From: Boswellia sacra
Taxonomy: Eukaryota; Streptophyta; Magnoliopsida; Sapindales; Burseraceae
DNA length: 64,000 bases
Assembly (NCBI GenBank): GCA_013180625.2
Contig: SNVD02013258.1
Span: forward strand, 1-64,000
Reading direction: 5' to 3'
Position numbers and translations under genes: made by a program. Positions 1 to 12,745 of the stretch are shown one piece after another; the stretch's first letter is position 1; every line of letters begins with the position of its first letter. A model generated the notes under the pieces. The model saw only the letters and a program-made list of their open reading frames with translations. It was not told the origin of the DNA and searched no databases.

Positions 1-620
1 TTTATCTTTATCCTAATGTGAATTTGATTAGGATTTTTACAGGAATCTAAGGAGATTTCGTTCAGACTTCTCACTATATATAATGTTATGTTTATATAAC
101 ATATAGTTTTTTTTTTTGGGTGAGTCTATGTCACGGCATTCCAGAATTGAAAGGAGAGCTTCAACGTAAATTGAGATGCTTCATTGATTTGATTTTATGA
201 GTGTTTTATTCATGTATGAGAAGTTGTAATCGTACATGAATTATTGATTAGGTCTGTGTGAGTTTGTAGACACTTGAGAGAACTTGCGAGTTAAGTGTTT
301 ATGTAATTCAATGTCAGATATCGTGGTTATAATATACTTAACATATGTTGTTAAGTTATCTGTGACAGAGAGTGAGCAGTGTCACTAGAGTTTAAGATTT
401 TGACAAGATTTTGTTTTACAAAGATTAGATCAGTGTGTGAGAGTGATTCAGCACTGTAAACGATCCTAAAGATTGTACAAATAAGAACGTAGTGAATTGC
501 AGCTCTATAGCTATCCGTGGACGTAGGTTTTATAACCGAACCACGTAAAATCCTCCTGTGCCGATTTATTTTACAATTTACTGTTATATTATTTATAATT
601 GCATACTTCCAGAACTTACA
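1..620 (+). repeat. 5' LTR (partial) of the SIRE-type copia element
   Basis: This stretch matches 16976-17595 almost throughout, with scattered substitutions and small indels (by eye roughly one difference per 15-20 bases), so the insertion is not very recent. It ends in ACTTACA directly before the primer site, as does the 3' copy. The first part of the LTR, which should begin TGTTAG as in the 3' copy, lies before the window. Confidence 0.9.
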
Positions 621-622
621 AT

Positions 623-637
623 TGGTATCAGAGCAGG
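623..637 (+). other. Primer-binding site, initiator tRNA-Met type
   Basis: TGGTATCAGAGCAGG starts two bases after the LTR end. This is the standard plant copia primer site, complementary to the 3' end of initiator tRNA-Met. Confidence 0.9.
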
Positions 638-682
638 TTCACTGATAGACAAGTAAAGAAACGATCACAATGATCTGAAAGA

Positions 683-3600
683 ATGGAGTTTATTAGCAAT
701 GGAGGATCTAGAACATAACCACATATTCTTGACGATAGTAATTATCCATATTGGAAGGTAAGAATGATGATGTATATCAAATCTCTTGATGACAAGGCAC
801 GGACCAATGTGCTTAAAGGATGGACACCGCCAACAAAGTTGAATACTTTTGGTGATGCTGAACCTAAATCTGAGGAGGAATGGACTGATGAAGAATACAG
901 ACGTTCAAGTTGAAACTCAAAGGCTCTCAATGCAATTTTTGCTGCAGTGGAGTTAAACAATTTCGGATAGATTTCTAGGTGCAAAGTGGCCAAGGAAGCT
1001 TGGGACATACTTGAGATAAAACATGAAGGTACCACATCTGTTAAAAGATCTAAATTGATGAGACTGAAATCCCAATTTGAAAATTTGATAGTGCATGAGG
1101 ATGGGTCAATTTCTAAGTTTTACTCTAAGATATGTCATATCACAAATTCTGCATACATGCTTGACAAAAATTTCACTTTTTTCATAAATTGTTAGCAAAA
1201 TTATCAGGTCTGTTCCAGATAAATTTCAACCTAAAATTTCAGCCATTGAGGAAGTTAAAAACACTGATGAGATGAGGGTTGATGAACTGATTGACATTCT
1301 CCAAAACTTTGAAATTAATCAGAGTATTAGGAAACAAAAAGAAAAAAGCATTACATTCAATGTTAAACTTGAAAAATCTGATGATGAAAGTAATGATGAA
1401 CTTGATGAAACTGATTCTAAAGGGAAAGTAATTATATCAAGTTCATGAAAAAGAATTTCATAAAAAAGAATTAAGGAAAGCCATCGAACTCAAATGAAGA
1501 CAAGTTCAGGAAATTCAACAAAGAGAATGACAAGAAGAAATTGAAGCAACCTGACAAGAAAGGACAGATTCAGTGTTATGAATGTTCAGGTTATGGGCAT
1601 ATTCAATTTGAATGTGTTAATCTCAAGAAGAAGAACAAAGGCTTGACAGCCACCTGGAGTGATGAATTAGAATCTGATTCGGATGATCAAGAATGGATGA
1701 GTAATTTTATTACACTTATAGCATCAGCAGCTGATAAAGGGAAAACTGTTATGACTGACATAACAGAATACTGTAGAATCAATGCTGATCATTCAGATGA
1801 AGAAGAAGGTCCAAAATACTATGAAGAGTTGCAAGAGACTTATAATGCACTCTATGGTGAATGGCTAAATCAGAAGAAGATATCAAAACCTTGAAGAAGG
1901 AGATTGAAGTTTTGAAATGTGAAAAATCATATGCTAAAAACCATATCATATAACTGGAGATTATTTTGACAGACAAAATAGCACATGTTGAAAAAATCAC
2001 AATACAGCTAATTGAGAGCACAAGATGTATTGATCAACTCAGAATCGGGTCAGCTAAACTTGATCAGGTCTTAAGTCTTGGAAGAGACAACTCTAACAAA
2101 CATAGATTGGGATTCACGGAAGGTAATGTTGCATCCTCATCAACAATAGTGTTTGTAAAAGGTTCAACATCAGGTAAAAATTCTAAACCTAACTCAATAA
2201 GATCAAGTCCTAGTTCAAAAAGCAATGAAAAATTTGTTTCTCCTCTGAGTTTTTTCAAATCCAGTCCTGAAAAGGTAAGAAAATTCATTCCAGTTTGTTA
2301 TTTTTGTGGTAAAAAGGGACATATTAGACTTAGATGCTTTAAATCGTTGAATATTTTGCATAAAAGATCAAAACAATTCAAACTGTTACCAAAGACACAA
2401 CTGGAGTGGGTTAAGAAAGAGAAAATAGTATGCAATGTTGCTTTTACTGTTCTTAAACAATCTTCTAACGATTTGTGGTATTTTGACAGTGGTTGTTCCA
2501 GGTATATGACTGGAAATAAACAGTTTTTGAAAAATTTTAAAGCATGTAGGCAAGTAAATGTCGTTTATGGAGATGGAGCAAAGGGTAAGATCATTCGCAA
2601 AGGCACTTAAATGTCAAAGGCCTACCAAAATTTCAAAATGTCTTGCTTGTTAAAGGTTTGAAAGCTAATCTAATTAGTGTTAGTCAGATATGTGATGACA
2701 AATATATTATTAATTTCACACAAAACAAATGTAAGGTCTTAGATAACTTTGGTAAATGCATTTTAGAAAGAAATAGATATTCAGATAATTGCTATTTGGT
2801 AAAAATTGCATTTAAAGCTCAGATTTTAGATTTGGAATTGTGGCATACAAAATTAGGTCACCTAAATTACAAAGACTTGGTTAGATTGACTAAGTTAGGT
2901 GCTGTAAAAGGCTAAATTTGATAACAATGTAAATGAAGTTTGTGGACCATGTTAAATGGAAAAACAAATTAGAAGTTCACATAAATCCAATCCATATTTT
3001 AGCACTTCCAAAATACTTGATTTGCTTTACATGGATCTTATGGGTCCCATGCAAATTGAAAGCATTACAGGTAAGAGATATATATTTGTTTGTGTGGATG
3101 ACTTTTTAAGATATACTTGGGTTGATATTATTAAAGAAAAATCTAACAGTTTTGAAGCTTTTAGGAATCTTTGTGTTAAGCTTGAAAATGAGCAAAACAT
3201 GAACATTAGCAGGATAGTGAGAATAAGAAGTGATCATGGCAAGGAGTTCGAAAATATTAGCTATGCTAATTTTTGCAAATATCATGGTATTGATCATGAA
3301 TTTTCAGCTCCCAAAACCTCTGAGCAAAATGACATTGTGGAAAGGAAGAATAGAACTCTTTAAGAGATGGCTAGAGTGATGCTTAATAGCAAAAAGTTGA
3401 CCAAAAGGTTATAGGCTGAAGTAATAAGTACTGCTCGTTATATTTCAAATAGAGTTTTTCTAAGACCAGGCATTAACTAGACACCTTATGAAATTTTGAA
3501 AGGTAGAAAACCTAATTCGAAATATTTTCATGTTTTTGGATGCAGGTGTTACATCTTAAATAACAGAGAGCTGTTAGGAAAATTAGATCCAAGAAATGAA

Positions 3601-5538
3601 AATGAGTTTTTGTAGGATATGCACAAGATAGCGAAGCATTTCGGGTTTACAATCTTCGAACTGAGGCAGTCATAGAATCTGTAAATGTAGTCTTTGATGA
3701 TTTGGATGATTATGCAGAATACTCACAAGAGGAAAGCATAACCAGCTTTATAGAAGATACAGAAAAATCAGATTCTGACAACAACAGTAATAAAGATGAG
3801 TCAGTTATGAAAGAGGAAACAATTGTTGTTACATCAGACACAACAATTAAAATTGATAACTCAGATCTGAACAAAGACTCAATCCGTAATGAAGATGAAA
3901 GGAAAGATGCACCCACTTAGATTCAGAAAGCACATCCAACTAGTTCTATCATTGGAACATTAGATGACATGATGAAAACTATGAAGCAAGGTAAGGTTTG
4001 CATGTTATGTTTCTTTAGTTGAACCAAAAAATGTGAAAGAAGCTTTAAAAGAAGATGTTTGGGTTTTAGGCAATGCAAGATGAACTTAATTATTTTAAAA
4101 GAAATGAAGTATGGGAATTAGTTCCTAGGCTAGAAAATGCAAATGTCGTTGGAACTAAATGGATATACAAAAATAAAACTGATAAAAGTGGTTAAGTTGT
4201 AAGAAATAAGGCTAGGATGGTAGCACAAGGTTACACTCAAGTAGAAGGCATAGACTTTGATGAAACCTTCGCACTAGTAGCTAGACTTGAATCAATCAGA
4301 TTACTACTTGCAATTGTTTGTTTGCTTGATTTTAAATTGTACCAAATGGATGTTAAAACAACATTTTTAAATGGCTATCTCAATGAATAAGTTTTTGTTG
4401 AACAGCCTAAGGGTTTTGAAGATCCTCAACATCTTAATTTTGTGTACAAATTGTGTAAAGCTTTGTATGGATTAAAACAAGCTCCTAGAGCTTGGTATGA
4501 AAGATTGTCAAATTTTTTGATCAACATAGGTTATAGAAGAGGCAACAATGATAAAACTTTGATTATCAAACATGCATCTAACTATTTTATAGTTGTTCAA
4601 ATATATGTTGACAACAAAGTTTTCGAATCAACTAACCAAAGTAAAACAAATGAGTTTGTTAAGTTGATGCAGGAAGAGTTTGAGATGAGCATGGTAGGAG
4701 AATTAAATTTTTTTCTTGGATTACAGGTTAAACAAATGAATGATGGGATATTCATATCTCAACCGAAATATGCTAAAAATCTTGTAAAAAAATTTGGGCT
4801 TGAGAATGCAAAACCGATGAAAACTCTTATCAGTACTAACCTCAAACTTCAAAAGACAATGCAGAAAAAGATATTGATGCAAGTTTGTACAGAAGCATTA
4901 TTGGCAGCCTGTTATACCTCACAGCAAGTAGACCAGACTTGTGCTTTAGTGTAGGACTTTGTGCAAGATTTCAAGCAAAATCCAAAGAATCACATCGGAC
5001 AGCAGCTAAGAGAATCATCAGGTATGTTCATGGAACACATGATTATGGTAGTGGGTTTTCAAAAGATAAAAATGATTATCTTGCAAGGTTTAGTGATGAT
5101 GACTGGGTAGGAAATGCAGATGACAGAAAAAGCACATCAAGAAGGTATATTTATCTTGGTAATAACTTGGTTTCTTGGCACAGCAAAAAGCAGAATTCTA
5201 TTTCTTTGTCTACTACTAAAGTTAAGTACATAGCAGCATGAAGTTGTTACACACAACTACTGTAGATGAAGCAAATATTGAGTGATTATGGTATTGAACA
5301 GAAACCTATAACTGTTTTTTATGATAATACTAATGTTATAAATATTTCTAAAAATCCTGTTCAGCATTCTAGAACAAAACACATTGACATAAGATATCAT
5401 TTTATAAGGTAACTTATAGAGTCTAAAGTGGTACACATTGAACACATCTCCATTGATAAACAATTGACTAACTTTTTCACTAAGGCATTAGATACAACAA
5501 GATTTGAGAATCTGAGAAAGGCCTTAGGCATCTGTTAG
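683..5538 (+). pseudogene. Degenerate copia gag-pol polyprotein
   Basis: A former single polyprotein frame, now broken by many stops and shifts. In order: gag (UBN2-type, about 731-1190, with the DDSNYPYWKVRM and SKALNAIF motifs); two CCHC zinc knuckles of exact CX2CX4HX4C spacing (1574-1615 and 2296-2337); protease (DSGCSRYMTG, from 2476); GAG-pre-integrase (LWHTKLGHLN, about 2836-2915); integrase core (2956-3480, with the MDLMGP and RSDHGKEFE aspartates and the VERKNRTL glutamate); reverse transcriptase (about 4150-4780) and RNase H (4885-5538). The RT catalytic box reads YVDN at 4604-4615 where active copia has YVDD. Stops occur at gag codon 12, within IN (about 3361 and 3478) and within RT (about 4388). 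The starting ATG at 683 lies 60 bases after the LTR, as usual. Identity as a copia pol relic is certain; the exact ends are approximate. Confidence 0.92.
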
Positions 5539-6378
5539 TTATCTGAATAAACACTGCTTGCTGTTATGATAATTAAATCTGCAATATCATAAGTTTTCTT
5601 CTAATTTAGCATGTGTGAGTTGTGATATAAAAATTGTGTGAATGATAAAATACTGGTTTAAAATGAAAAATACAGAGAGGGCTACCAATATATGATGCAC
5701 GAAAGCCATCATTGAGAGTAACCTCAGGGTACCTAAGAAATATATTGAGGTTACCCACTCAAATGAAAAGGGCTACCTCTGTACTGTGTGAAAGCTACTA
5801 TATTCATAATCCAATGTGATTAATTCATAATATGTCAAAATATTTTTGACATCTCAATCAATTGAAAAGAAAAATGAAAAATAGCTTTCATGTGAAAGTA
5901 ATAAACAACTCTGAAATACGCTTTTTTAGAATGATTCATATGATGTTCAGATATTGTTGTTATGTTAATTTTAACCGTTTTCTGTTCTATTCTTCGTATC
6001 ATAGGATGCTTTTTGTGCCTATCCGAAATTTAACTTTTTCTTGTGTGTCTATGTGTCAAAATGCCATTTTAGCTGTATTGAATTGAGGGGGACAAGTTTC
6101 AGTGGGGGGAATCCTAACTCTATTAGAATTCCTTATTCTAATGAAAAACAAAATTTGAATTCCTATTCATTAATGACAGTTATTAAGCGGTTTTGGAAAG
6201 CGAATTAAAATTAAATTTTATTGAAAACAAAATTTTTTAAATTAAGTTAAGTATATTACGAAATCAGTTAGGGTATTTCCTGTTCATACCATACTCTTAC
6301 AACGGTTTCGACACTTTCTCTCTCGTCTTGCTGTTCTCTCTTTGCTTTGAGAAACTCTTGCAGACTTAAAACCCTAAC
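5539..6378 (+). other. Non-coding spacer between pol and the 3' ORF of the copia element
   Basis: No convincing coding signal. A purine-rich stretch near 6086-6112 (GAGGGGGAC and GTGGGGGGAATC) resembles an internal polypurine tract, which is common upstream of the extra ORF in SIRE-type elements. The sequence after it, up to 6378, looks like the leader of the next ORF. Confidence 0.5.
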
Positions 6379-8258
6379 AATGGCGACCACTTTAGAATCT
6401 TAAAAAACACACAGTTCCTCATCTTTATAGAACGACTCTGGTTACAAAACAATGGCAACAGTGTATAGTTGTCTCATTCACAACAGCCTCAAGTAGAGAT
6501 CCCAATTGATCCTACTATGAGCGAAGATGAATTCCAGTCAAGAAGATGAAAGACAAGGTGAAGCCAAAGTATAACAAGTTCCTCACAGCATCCATCAAGT
6601 AGAAATTCTTGAAGTACACTTCAAAAAGGAAATTGCAGATGGAAAGGCCAGTGAAGCCGATAGACTTTAACAACTATGGACTGAGTGAGCTTCTTGAGTC
6701 TATATACTGGACTCGTATGGTAAAAAATTTTCTACCCCCTGTGAAGTCATTAATTCAGGAGTTCTATGCTAATATCTCTACTTCAATTGATGATCCGAAA
6801 AGCTTTCATTATCATAGAGTGTATTGTAGATGAAAGTTTGTGAAATTCTCACCGAATGTCATAAATACATTCTTTGATATACCAATAGGAAGCTTGCATT
6901 TGTTGGATGAAAATTTTGATATGGCTGTAGTGATTAAAGAATTGACTGGCAGAGGGGACATAGAATAGAAACCAAGGGATGGAATTGACCAGCAATATCT
7001 CAAAAAGAAGTATAGGGTGATGCATAAGATTGCACAATTTAACTGGCTTCCCTCATCACACCGAAACCAAGTTCGGGAAGATAGAGTGAAGTTTTTGTTC
7101 TGTTTGGGCACCACTAGACCTATTAATTTTGGCTTGCTAGCTTATAGACTGATTGCTCAGATTGGTCCATACAAGTCTAATTCAAGGAATTCTAGCACAA
7201 AATGGAATCCCTATAAGTCCCAAAGAATATACTGAAATTCTGACCAAGTCAATCACTAAAGGTTTTTTGCATAGGTTGCATAATAAATGTGATCTCCCTG
7301 CACCAGAACCAAACCTATAAGAGTCCAGAAACATCTTATGGGCAATGTAGAAGAACAACTTGCTGTGATAAATTCTGTCTTGAATGATATCGTGTAGGAT
7401 CTTAAAGATATCAAAGTAAAACAATCTGTTTTGGAGGCCAAGCTTGTAGGACAACCTAGTGGTGCAGAAGAACCACAACCTATGGAAATTGACAATGTGG
7501 TTCCTGAGAAGTCTGTAGAGCACATACCAGAAACTGATGCACCTCTGCCTGAAGCAACTAAGCCAATACCTATAGAATATCCAACTGAACAAACTACTGT
7601 TGAGATAGACATAATAGAAGAGAAGAAGAACAAGAAAAAGAAATTCAAGACAACAATAAAGGGATTGAAAGAAAAGAAGAAGATCAAATTGGTGAAGAAA
7701 CCATCTGACAAGAGGAAGAAGAAAATTGAATCAGCAACTCTAGAACTGAGAGATGAATCCTTGTCAGATGAACCACAATAAGCAGAACCCGAGATGAAAT
7801 TGCTTTCACTACTTGCTGAGGAAGAACCTTATGTTTCTCTAGTCCCTAAAGTAGAACATCATTCTCCACCAACACAGTCACCACCACCTGAAGCCACAAT
7901 CACACCACCTGCAGAACACATTTAGGAACCTCCTCCTGTAGCAGACACAACTGCACCAGCCACACCACCACCATTTACTCTTGCGGAAGAGTCACTGGTA
8001 CCTTCTTAACAACCTGTTGTTGAGTTACAAATAATAGAAACCAGTGCTGAACGCCTTGATAAGGAGATTCACAAGATTGTGGCTGAAGTTACTGCCACTT
8101 CCTCTAAGACAACTGAAGTACAGCCTGCTTCTGTGCCTACTGAGCAGCCTACACCAACTACTACTGGCAAACAGTATAAAATGAAGGCTGGTTGGATTAA
8201 GAAGCATTCTGACAGCTCCTCTTCCCTATCTATTCGCAAGTCTCCAAGACTGCATTAG
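6379..8258 (+). pseudogene. Degenerate envelope-like / Transposase_32-type ORF of the copia element
   Basis: Begins at an ATG (MATTLES then stop) and continues in recognisable coding sequence to the SPRLH stop at 8256-8258. The middle part (about 6700-6960), with PVKSLIQEFYANI followed by a FVKFSPNVINTFFDIP-like stretch, resembles the plant domain filed as 'putative plant transposon protein' (Transposase_32) or envelope-like protein, a known third ORF of SIRE-lineage elements. The second half is low-complexity, rich in Pro, Glu, Thr and Lys (7431-8200), with a basic run KKNKKKKFKTT near 7625 and many Pro-Pro pairs. Several stops (for example near 6400, 7920 and 8008) make it a pseudogene. Its function in the family is not established; I infer only its class and position. 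Confidence 0.6.
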
Positions 8259-8764
8259 TTTCTGATAATTTGTCCTGAAATCAAAGGGGAGAGAAGGAGT
8301 AGGAGTTTTTGGAGAGGGAGTCTCTGATCTTTCTATTCTGTTCTATTTTGTTTTTGATCTGTTTTGTTTTTGAATTGATCTTGTTTTTGATAATTCTGTT
8401 TGATATTTTTGTTGTTCTCCTCCAAGGTAGTATGTAAGGAGTAAGGGGGAGTATGACATGTTTATGCTTTGTATGCATTAGAACTATTTTCGGCCATGTG
8501 TTATTTCTTTACTGTGTTATGTGTTTTTATCTGCCTATTTCATTTGATGTATGTCTTTGATTTGCTCTTATCATAATTTGGTTGAACCTCAATTTGTGTT
8601 ATTTTGCAGGATCTACATAATCAAACATTATTCTGTTATGTGATTTGTAACTGCATTCTGTTGTTAGTTTCTTAAGCATGATATTGTTGTTTGATAAATC
8701 ATGATTACTTATAGTTATATCTAACTTATCTTCGTGTGATACTCCTTGATCAGAAATAGTGTAG
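8259..8764 (+). other. Non-coding 3' region of the copia element
   Basis: Lies between the envelope-like ORF and the insertion point of gypsy copy A. T-rich, no ORF of note. It continues on the far side of the insertion at 16698-16726, where the copia polypurine tract and 3' LTR follow. Confidence 0.6.
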
Positions 8765-8769
8765 TGTTT
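8765..8769 (+). repeat. Target-site duplication of gypsy copy A (left)
   Basis: TGTTT immediately before the LTR start, repeated exactly at 16693-16697 after the 3' LTR. A 5-bp duplication is what Ty3/gypsy integrases leave. Confidence 0.85.
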
Positions 8770-10177
8770 TGATAAATGTCTATTTATATATCATTTTCAT
8801 ATCAATTCGTCCTTATTTCTTTACTATATTCTTTGGTATTTTTATGTTTTTGTGTGGTTTTGATATTTGTAGGAGTTTTGGAGCAACTTGCACAAAAATG
8901 GAGTAAAACCCTTCATTTTCACCTCTGCTAGTCAACCATATTCTCGGATTTAATTGTATTGATATACAATGAACCCGATGACATATTATATACCGTTGGA
9001 AAGCTCTCGAAGTCTATTTTCTGGAGAAATTTACGGTTTATAAATCCATTCAGTGTACCAAAAGTTGTAATCAAAACAGTGTGAGAAGTATAGAAATGTA
9101 ATTCCACAAATCACTGTAGCATGTATAATACGGGGCACTGTAGCAAGTCACTGTAGCAGAGTATTTAAACACATTTTTAGGGTTTTATTTTCATAACTTG
9201 AAGAGGGGAGAACGTGGAGGAGGCTGCATCTTTGGATTTCTCTCATCTCTTGAGTTCTTGAAGGAGATTGAAGGCTTGGAAAGAGAAAGAACTACAAATC
9301 CTAAGAGATTTCATCAATTTGCTAAGTTTTTCATTTCCCTTTCATTTTCTGGAATTGCTATGTATTGTATTGTATTTGTATTGTGTCTGAATATGTGTAA
9401 CTAAATCTGAATTGGTTGAGGGTGATTTCAAAGCCCTTGATATAGTGCTTGTGAGTTGATTGTGAAAGAAATTATTATCCAATTCTCTAATTGAAGTTGC
9501 TTGTATTTTCCCATGTTTAATGCTTATGATTGCTTGCTGGATTGTATTTGGGTGGCCAACTGAATATAATCTGGATATTGTCTATTGCTAGACTAGAAAT
9601 CTTGATCCGTAATTGTCTTGAATTTCTAATCATTAGTAGCAAAATTGTGATCAGAGATTGCAATTGGAGAATACAACCTAAGTTAAATAATCCGAGCTTG
9701 TGTGTTTATTGCTTTGATCAACCTATCTTTCTTATCGTAATGCATCCATTGAATTAAATTTAGAGAGCTTGTTCTAGGTTGTTTAATGGATAGAGATTAA
9801 ATAAAGAGCCTGTTTTATTTAACAACAAAGTAAGGAAAGATTGGGATAACAGAGCTTGTTGTTATCTACGATTGATAACTTCAATGCTGTAATTGGATGA
9901 CAATTCTATGTTAATTCACAAATTCATATCTTGTGGCAGAGAATGAACTCTTAACCAAGTGTCTCTCATTGATTTTTCACTCCATTTTACTTGGTGTTGT
10001 GTTATTGTGCATTTACATTCATATTTCATTTAATTAATCCATCAACAAAACCCCCCCATTTAGTTAATTGTTGCTGGAAATAACAAATTCAATTAGATTC
10101 AATCCTCGTGGGAACGATATCTACTTATCACTTTATTACTTGTGTGACTAGTATACTTGCTAGTTCCGAACGCATCA
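8770..10177 (+). repeat. 5' LTR of gypsy copy A
   Basis: 1408 bp, bounded by TGATAAATG...CGCATCA. The same ends flank both LTRs of copy B (1414 and 1415 bp), which fixes the borders. ORFs within it (for example 9198-9404 and 9530-9757) are not conserved as proteins and are not called as genes. Confidence 0.93.
9112..9169 (+). promoter_or_regulatory. LTR promoter: three CACTGTAGCA motifs upstream of a TATA-like box
   Basis: CACTGTAGCA occurs at 9112-9121, 9136-9145 and 9149-9158, followed by TATTTAAA at 9162-9169. Related copies of the motif and the TATA-like box occur in both LTRs of copy B and in the truncated LTR at 15640-15680 (TATATAAA there). This is the likely start region of the element transcript; the meaning of the triple motif is inferred. 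Confidence 0.55.
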
Positions 10178-10183
10178 AGTTTT

Positions 10184-10200
10184 TGGCGCCGTTGCCGGGG
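10184..10200 (+). other. Primer-binding site of gypsy copy A
   Basis: TGGCGCCGTTGCCGGGG lies six bases after the LTR end. This is the usual primer site of Athila/Tat-type gypsy elements. The same sequence is found in copy B on the - strand at about 29878-29894. Confidence 0.88.
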
Positions 10201-10291
10201 ATTGATTTTCTAATCGATTTGTTGTTTTGTTTTTATTGTTAATTCTTATTTTTGTTTGTTTTTCTTTTTTGATTGTTTGTGTTTAGACGAC

Positions 10292-12310
10292 ATGGCGGTA
10301 AACTTCCGTCAATTCATTGGCGGATTTGAGCCACAACTACCATGGAGAGTAAATGAGGTAAGCACTCCGAACATTGAACAACAACTTTTTGAGTTAACTT
10401 CTCTTGTGGAAAACATGGCTGTAGGACATATGCAGAAATCTTATGCATGTGAGGTATATTCTACCATGGAGCATCCAATCGATATGTATCCAACTTTACA
10501 AGAAGAATATATGGAACAAGCCAATGCCATGGGTGGATTTCCAGGACAAACGAGGCAATGGTATGATCATTTCTCTAGCACTTACAATGCTGGATGGGAA
10601 GATCAACATAATTTCAGTTGTTGGAATCATCAACCAATCACTCCAAATGTGATACCAAATCGGCCACAAAGTTTCAATCAACCTAGAGTGCATCAAACAT
10701 TTCAAATGCAACCACCACCAATGCCACATCCAGCACCGCAACCAGCTTCGCAAAACTCAGGTATGTCTCTCGAAGATATGGTTAATGCACTTGCCACTAA
10801 CACAATGCAATTCTAGCAGGAAACTGGGGCAAGTATCCAAAACCTGGCAAATCAAATGGGACAATTGGCCACTAGCATGAGCAAATTCGAGGGCCAAGAC
10901 TCAGAAGAATTATCTTGTCAAACAATGATCAATCCAAGAGAGAATTCTTGTGCGATAACTTTGCAAAATGAAGAGCAATTAGATGTCCTGCCAAAGAAAT
11001 CACAAACTGATGAAGGAGATGACACCACTTCCACCATGAACAAAACACTGAATTCTCAGGTAAATCCTATAACTCCCATTCCTTCATATGTTTCTCCTCC
11101 ACTTTTTCCTAGTAGATTTGCACAATCGAAGGAGGAACAAGAACAAGAAAATCCTGGAAACTTCTCACAAAAATCGAGGTAAATATACCACTTCTGGATG
11201 CTATCGAGCAATTACCTCATTATACAAAATGTCTCAAGGAGTTATGTACCAGCAAAAGAAAGTTAAAAAGAAATGAGAAAGTAAGTGTGGGGGAAGATGT
11301 TTCAGCTGTATTGCAAAGGAAAATTCCTCCAAAGTGCAAAGATCCAGGTACGTTCACCATGCATGCACCATTGGTAAAACCAAGTTTGAAAGAGTTATGT
11401 TAGATTTAGAAGCATCTATTAACATCATGCCATATTCTATTTATGCTTCTTTAAATTTTGGACCTTTTGCGGAAATTGGTATTACCATTCAAATTGCTGA
11501 TCGTTTAATGCATATACCCAAAAGAGTTGTGGAAGATGTGCTTGTGCAGGTGAATCAATTGGTTTTTCCCAGCAGACTTTTATGTTCTTGAAATAGAGGA
11601 TGAGACATCTCCTAATCCAAAACCGATTCTTATAGAGAGACCATTCTTGAAAACTGCTAGAACCAAGATTGATATTCATGATGGCACTCTCACCATAGTA
11701 TTTAATGGCAAGGTGATCCGTTTCAATATTTTTGAGGCAATGAGGTACCTTAGTGAATTATATTCTGTTTTTGTAGTTGACGTTACTGATTCTCTGCCAT
11801 AACAATGTTTTGAGTTAACTTGCAAGAATGGATTGGATGTAGCTATTAGTGAGCACATAGGACAGAAAATTCTAAGGAATCAAGAATTTTGATACAAGTG
11901 TCTAAAGAAGTGAAGGAAGCTCTGGCAAGCTTAGATGAGACTATAGCCATAACCATAAGCAGGTATGATGTTTCGTATATTGAATTGTCTTTATCTACTG
12001 AGAAACTTCTTCATTCTGTGATGAAGGCCAATACCGTGGAGCTTATGTCACTTCCAGATCATTTGAATCATGGATTCTTGGGTGAGAATGGTACTTTGCC
12101 AATTATAATAGAAATGGGCCTTGCACCAATACAAGAAGTGAAACTCGTCCAAGTACTTAGAGATCACCAAACGGCTATTGGGTGGACAAGTGCTCACATC
12201 CAAGGCCCAGCCATATGCTGCACCATTTCTTGTGGAAAGAAGGATTCAAGCCCACTAGTGAAGCACATCGAAGATTGGATCCTCCCATGATGGAACCAAC
12301 GTCGGGCTGA
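10292..12310 (+). pseudogene. Shortened gag plus aspartic-protease relic, copy A
   Basis: Starts at ATG 10292, after the primer site. The product lacks the usual gag capsid region. It runs from a short N-terminus straight to the C-terminal gag part, where [15 protein letters not shown] stands where related elements have a CX2CX4HX4C knuckle, so the second and fourth Cys are Tyr. The [20 protein letters not shown] stretch is typical of Athila/Tat gag. The protease (about 11350-11700) has [19 protein letters not shown], with Glu where the active D-x-G-A motif needs Gly. A stop at 10813-10815, a shift near 11180 and others break it. Copy B shares both the Tyr and the Glu changes, so the progenitor probably had them too. 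No RT follows. Confidence 0.85.
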
Positions 12311-12745
12311 GGACGTTAAACCAAGCGCTTATTGGGAGGCAACCCAATATTTTTTTAAAAAAAAAGAAAAGAAAAATAAAATAAGGAATAATGATCAATT
12401 TTTGTGTCTCGAGGAGATTCCTTTCGTAGACCATCAAATTGACCAGATTTTATCTCTCTTTGCCATCTGTCTTATTTGTTTTTATATTTTTTTACTTGTT
12501 TTTGACTTTTGTTTGCTATCATGTTGTTATCTCTTTTATGTGTCTTTAGTTTCGTTTCTCCTCTTTTCTTTTCCTTTGTTTTGTTTAATTTGATTATTCC
12601 GTACTTCGAACTCATTTGTGCAACAGCTTGAGGAAACATCCAAACGAGAGCTGAAGCCATTGCTCGAAGGTTTGAAACGTGCATATCTTGGGGGAAAACA
12701 GACTCAATCGTATTATCGGTAATATCTATTCTTTTCTCCTCTTCA
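12311..12745 (+). other. Spacer between gag-protease and the unrecognised ORF, copy A
   Basis: Contains the block AAGCGCTTATTGGGAGGCAA near 12326-12345, common after gag-protease in Athila/Tat-type elements, then a poly-A/poly-T rich stretch (12350-12600). No coding signal seen. Conserved in copy B at 27326-27772. Confidence 0.6.

Noticed and set aside
7182..7711. Antisense ORFs 7182-7592 and 7256-7711
   Set aside because: They are shadows of the lysine- and proline-rich sense frame of the envelope-like ORF and have no homology signal.
9198..9757. Short ORFs inside the LTRs of copies A and B, such as 9198-9404, 9530-9757, 16037-16270 and 30322-30579
   Set aside because: They differ in length and frame between LTR copies, lie in the LTR transcript leader and have no family resemblance; one contains the adapter-derived DVYKRQ string.
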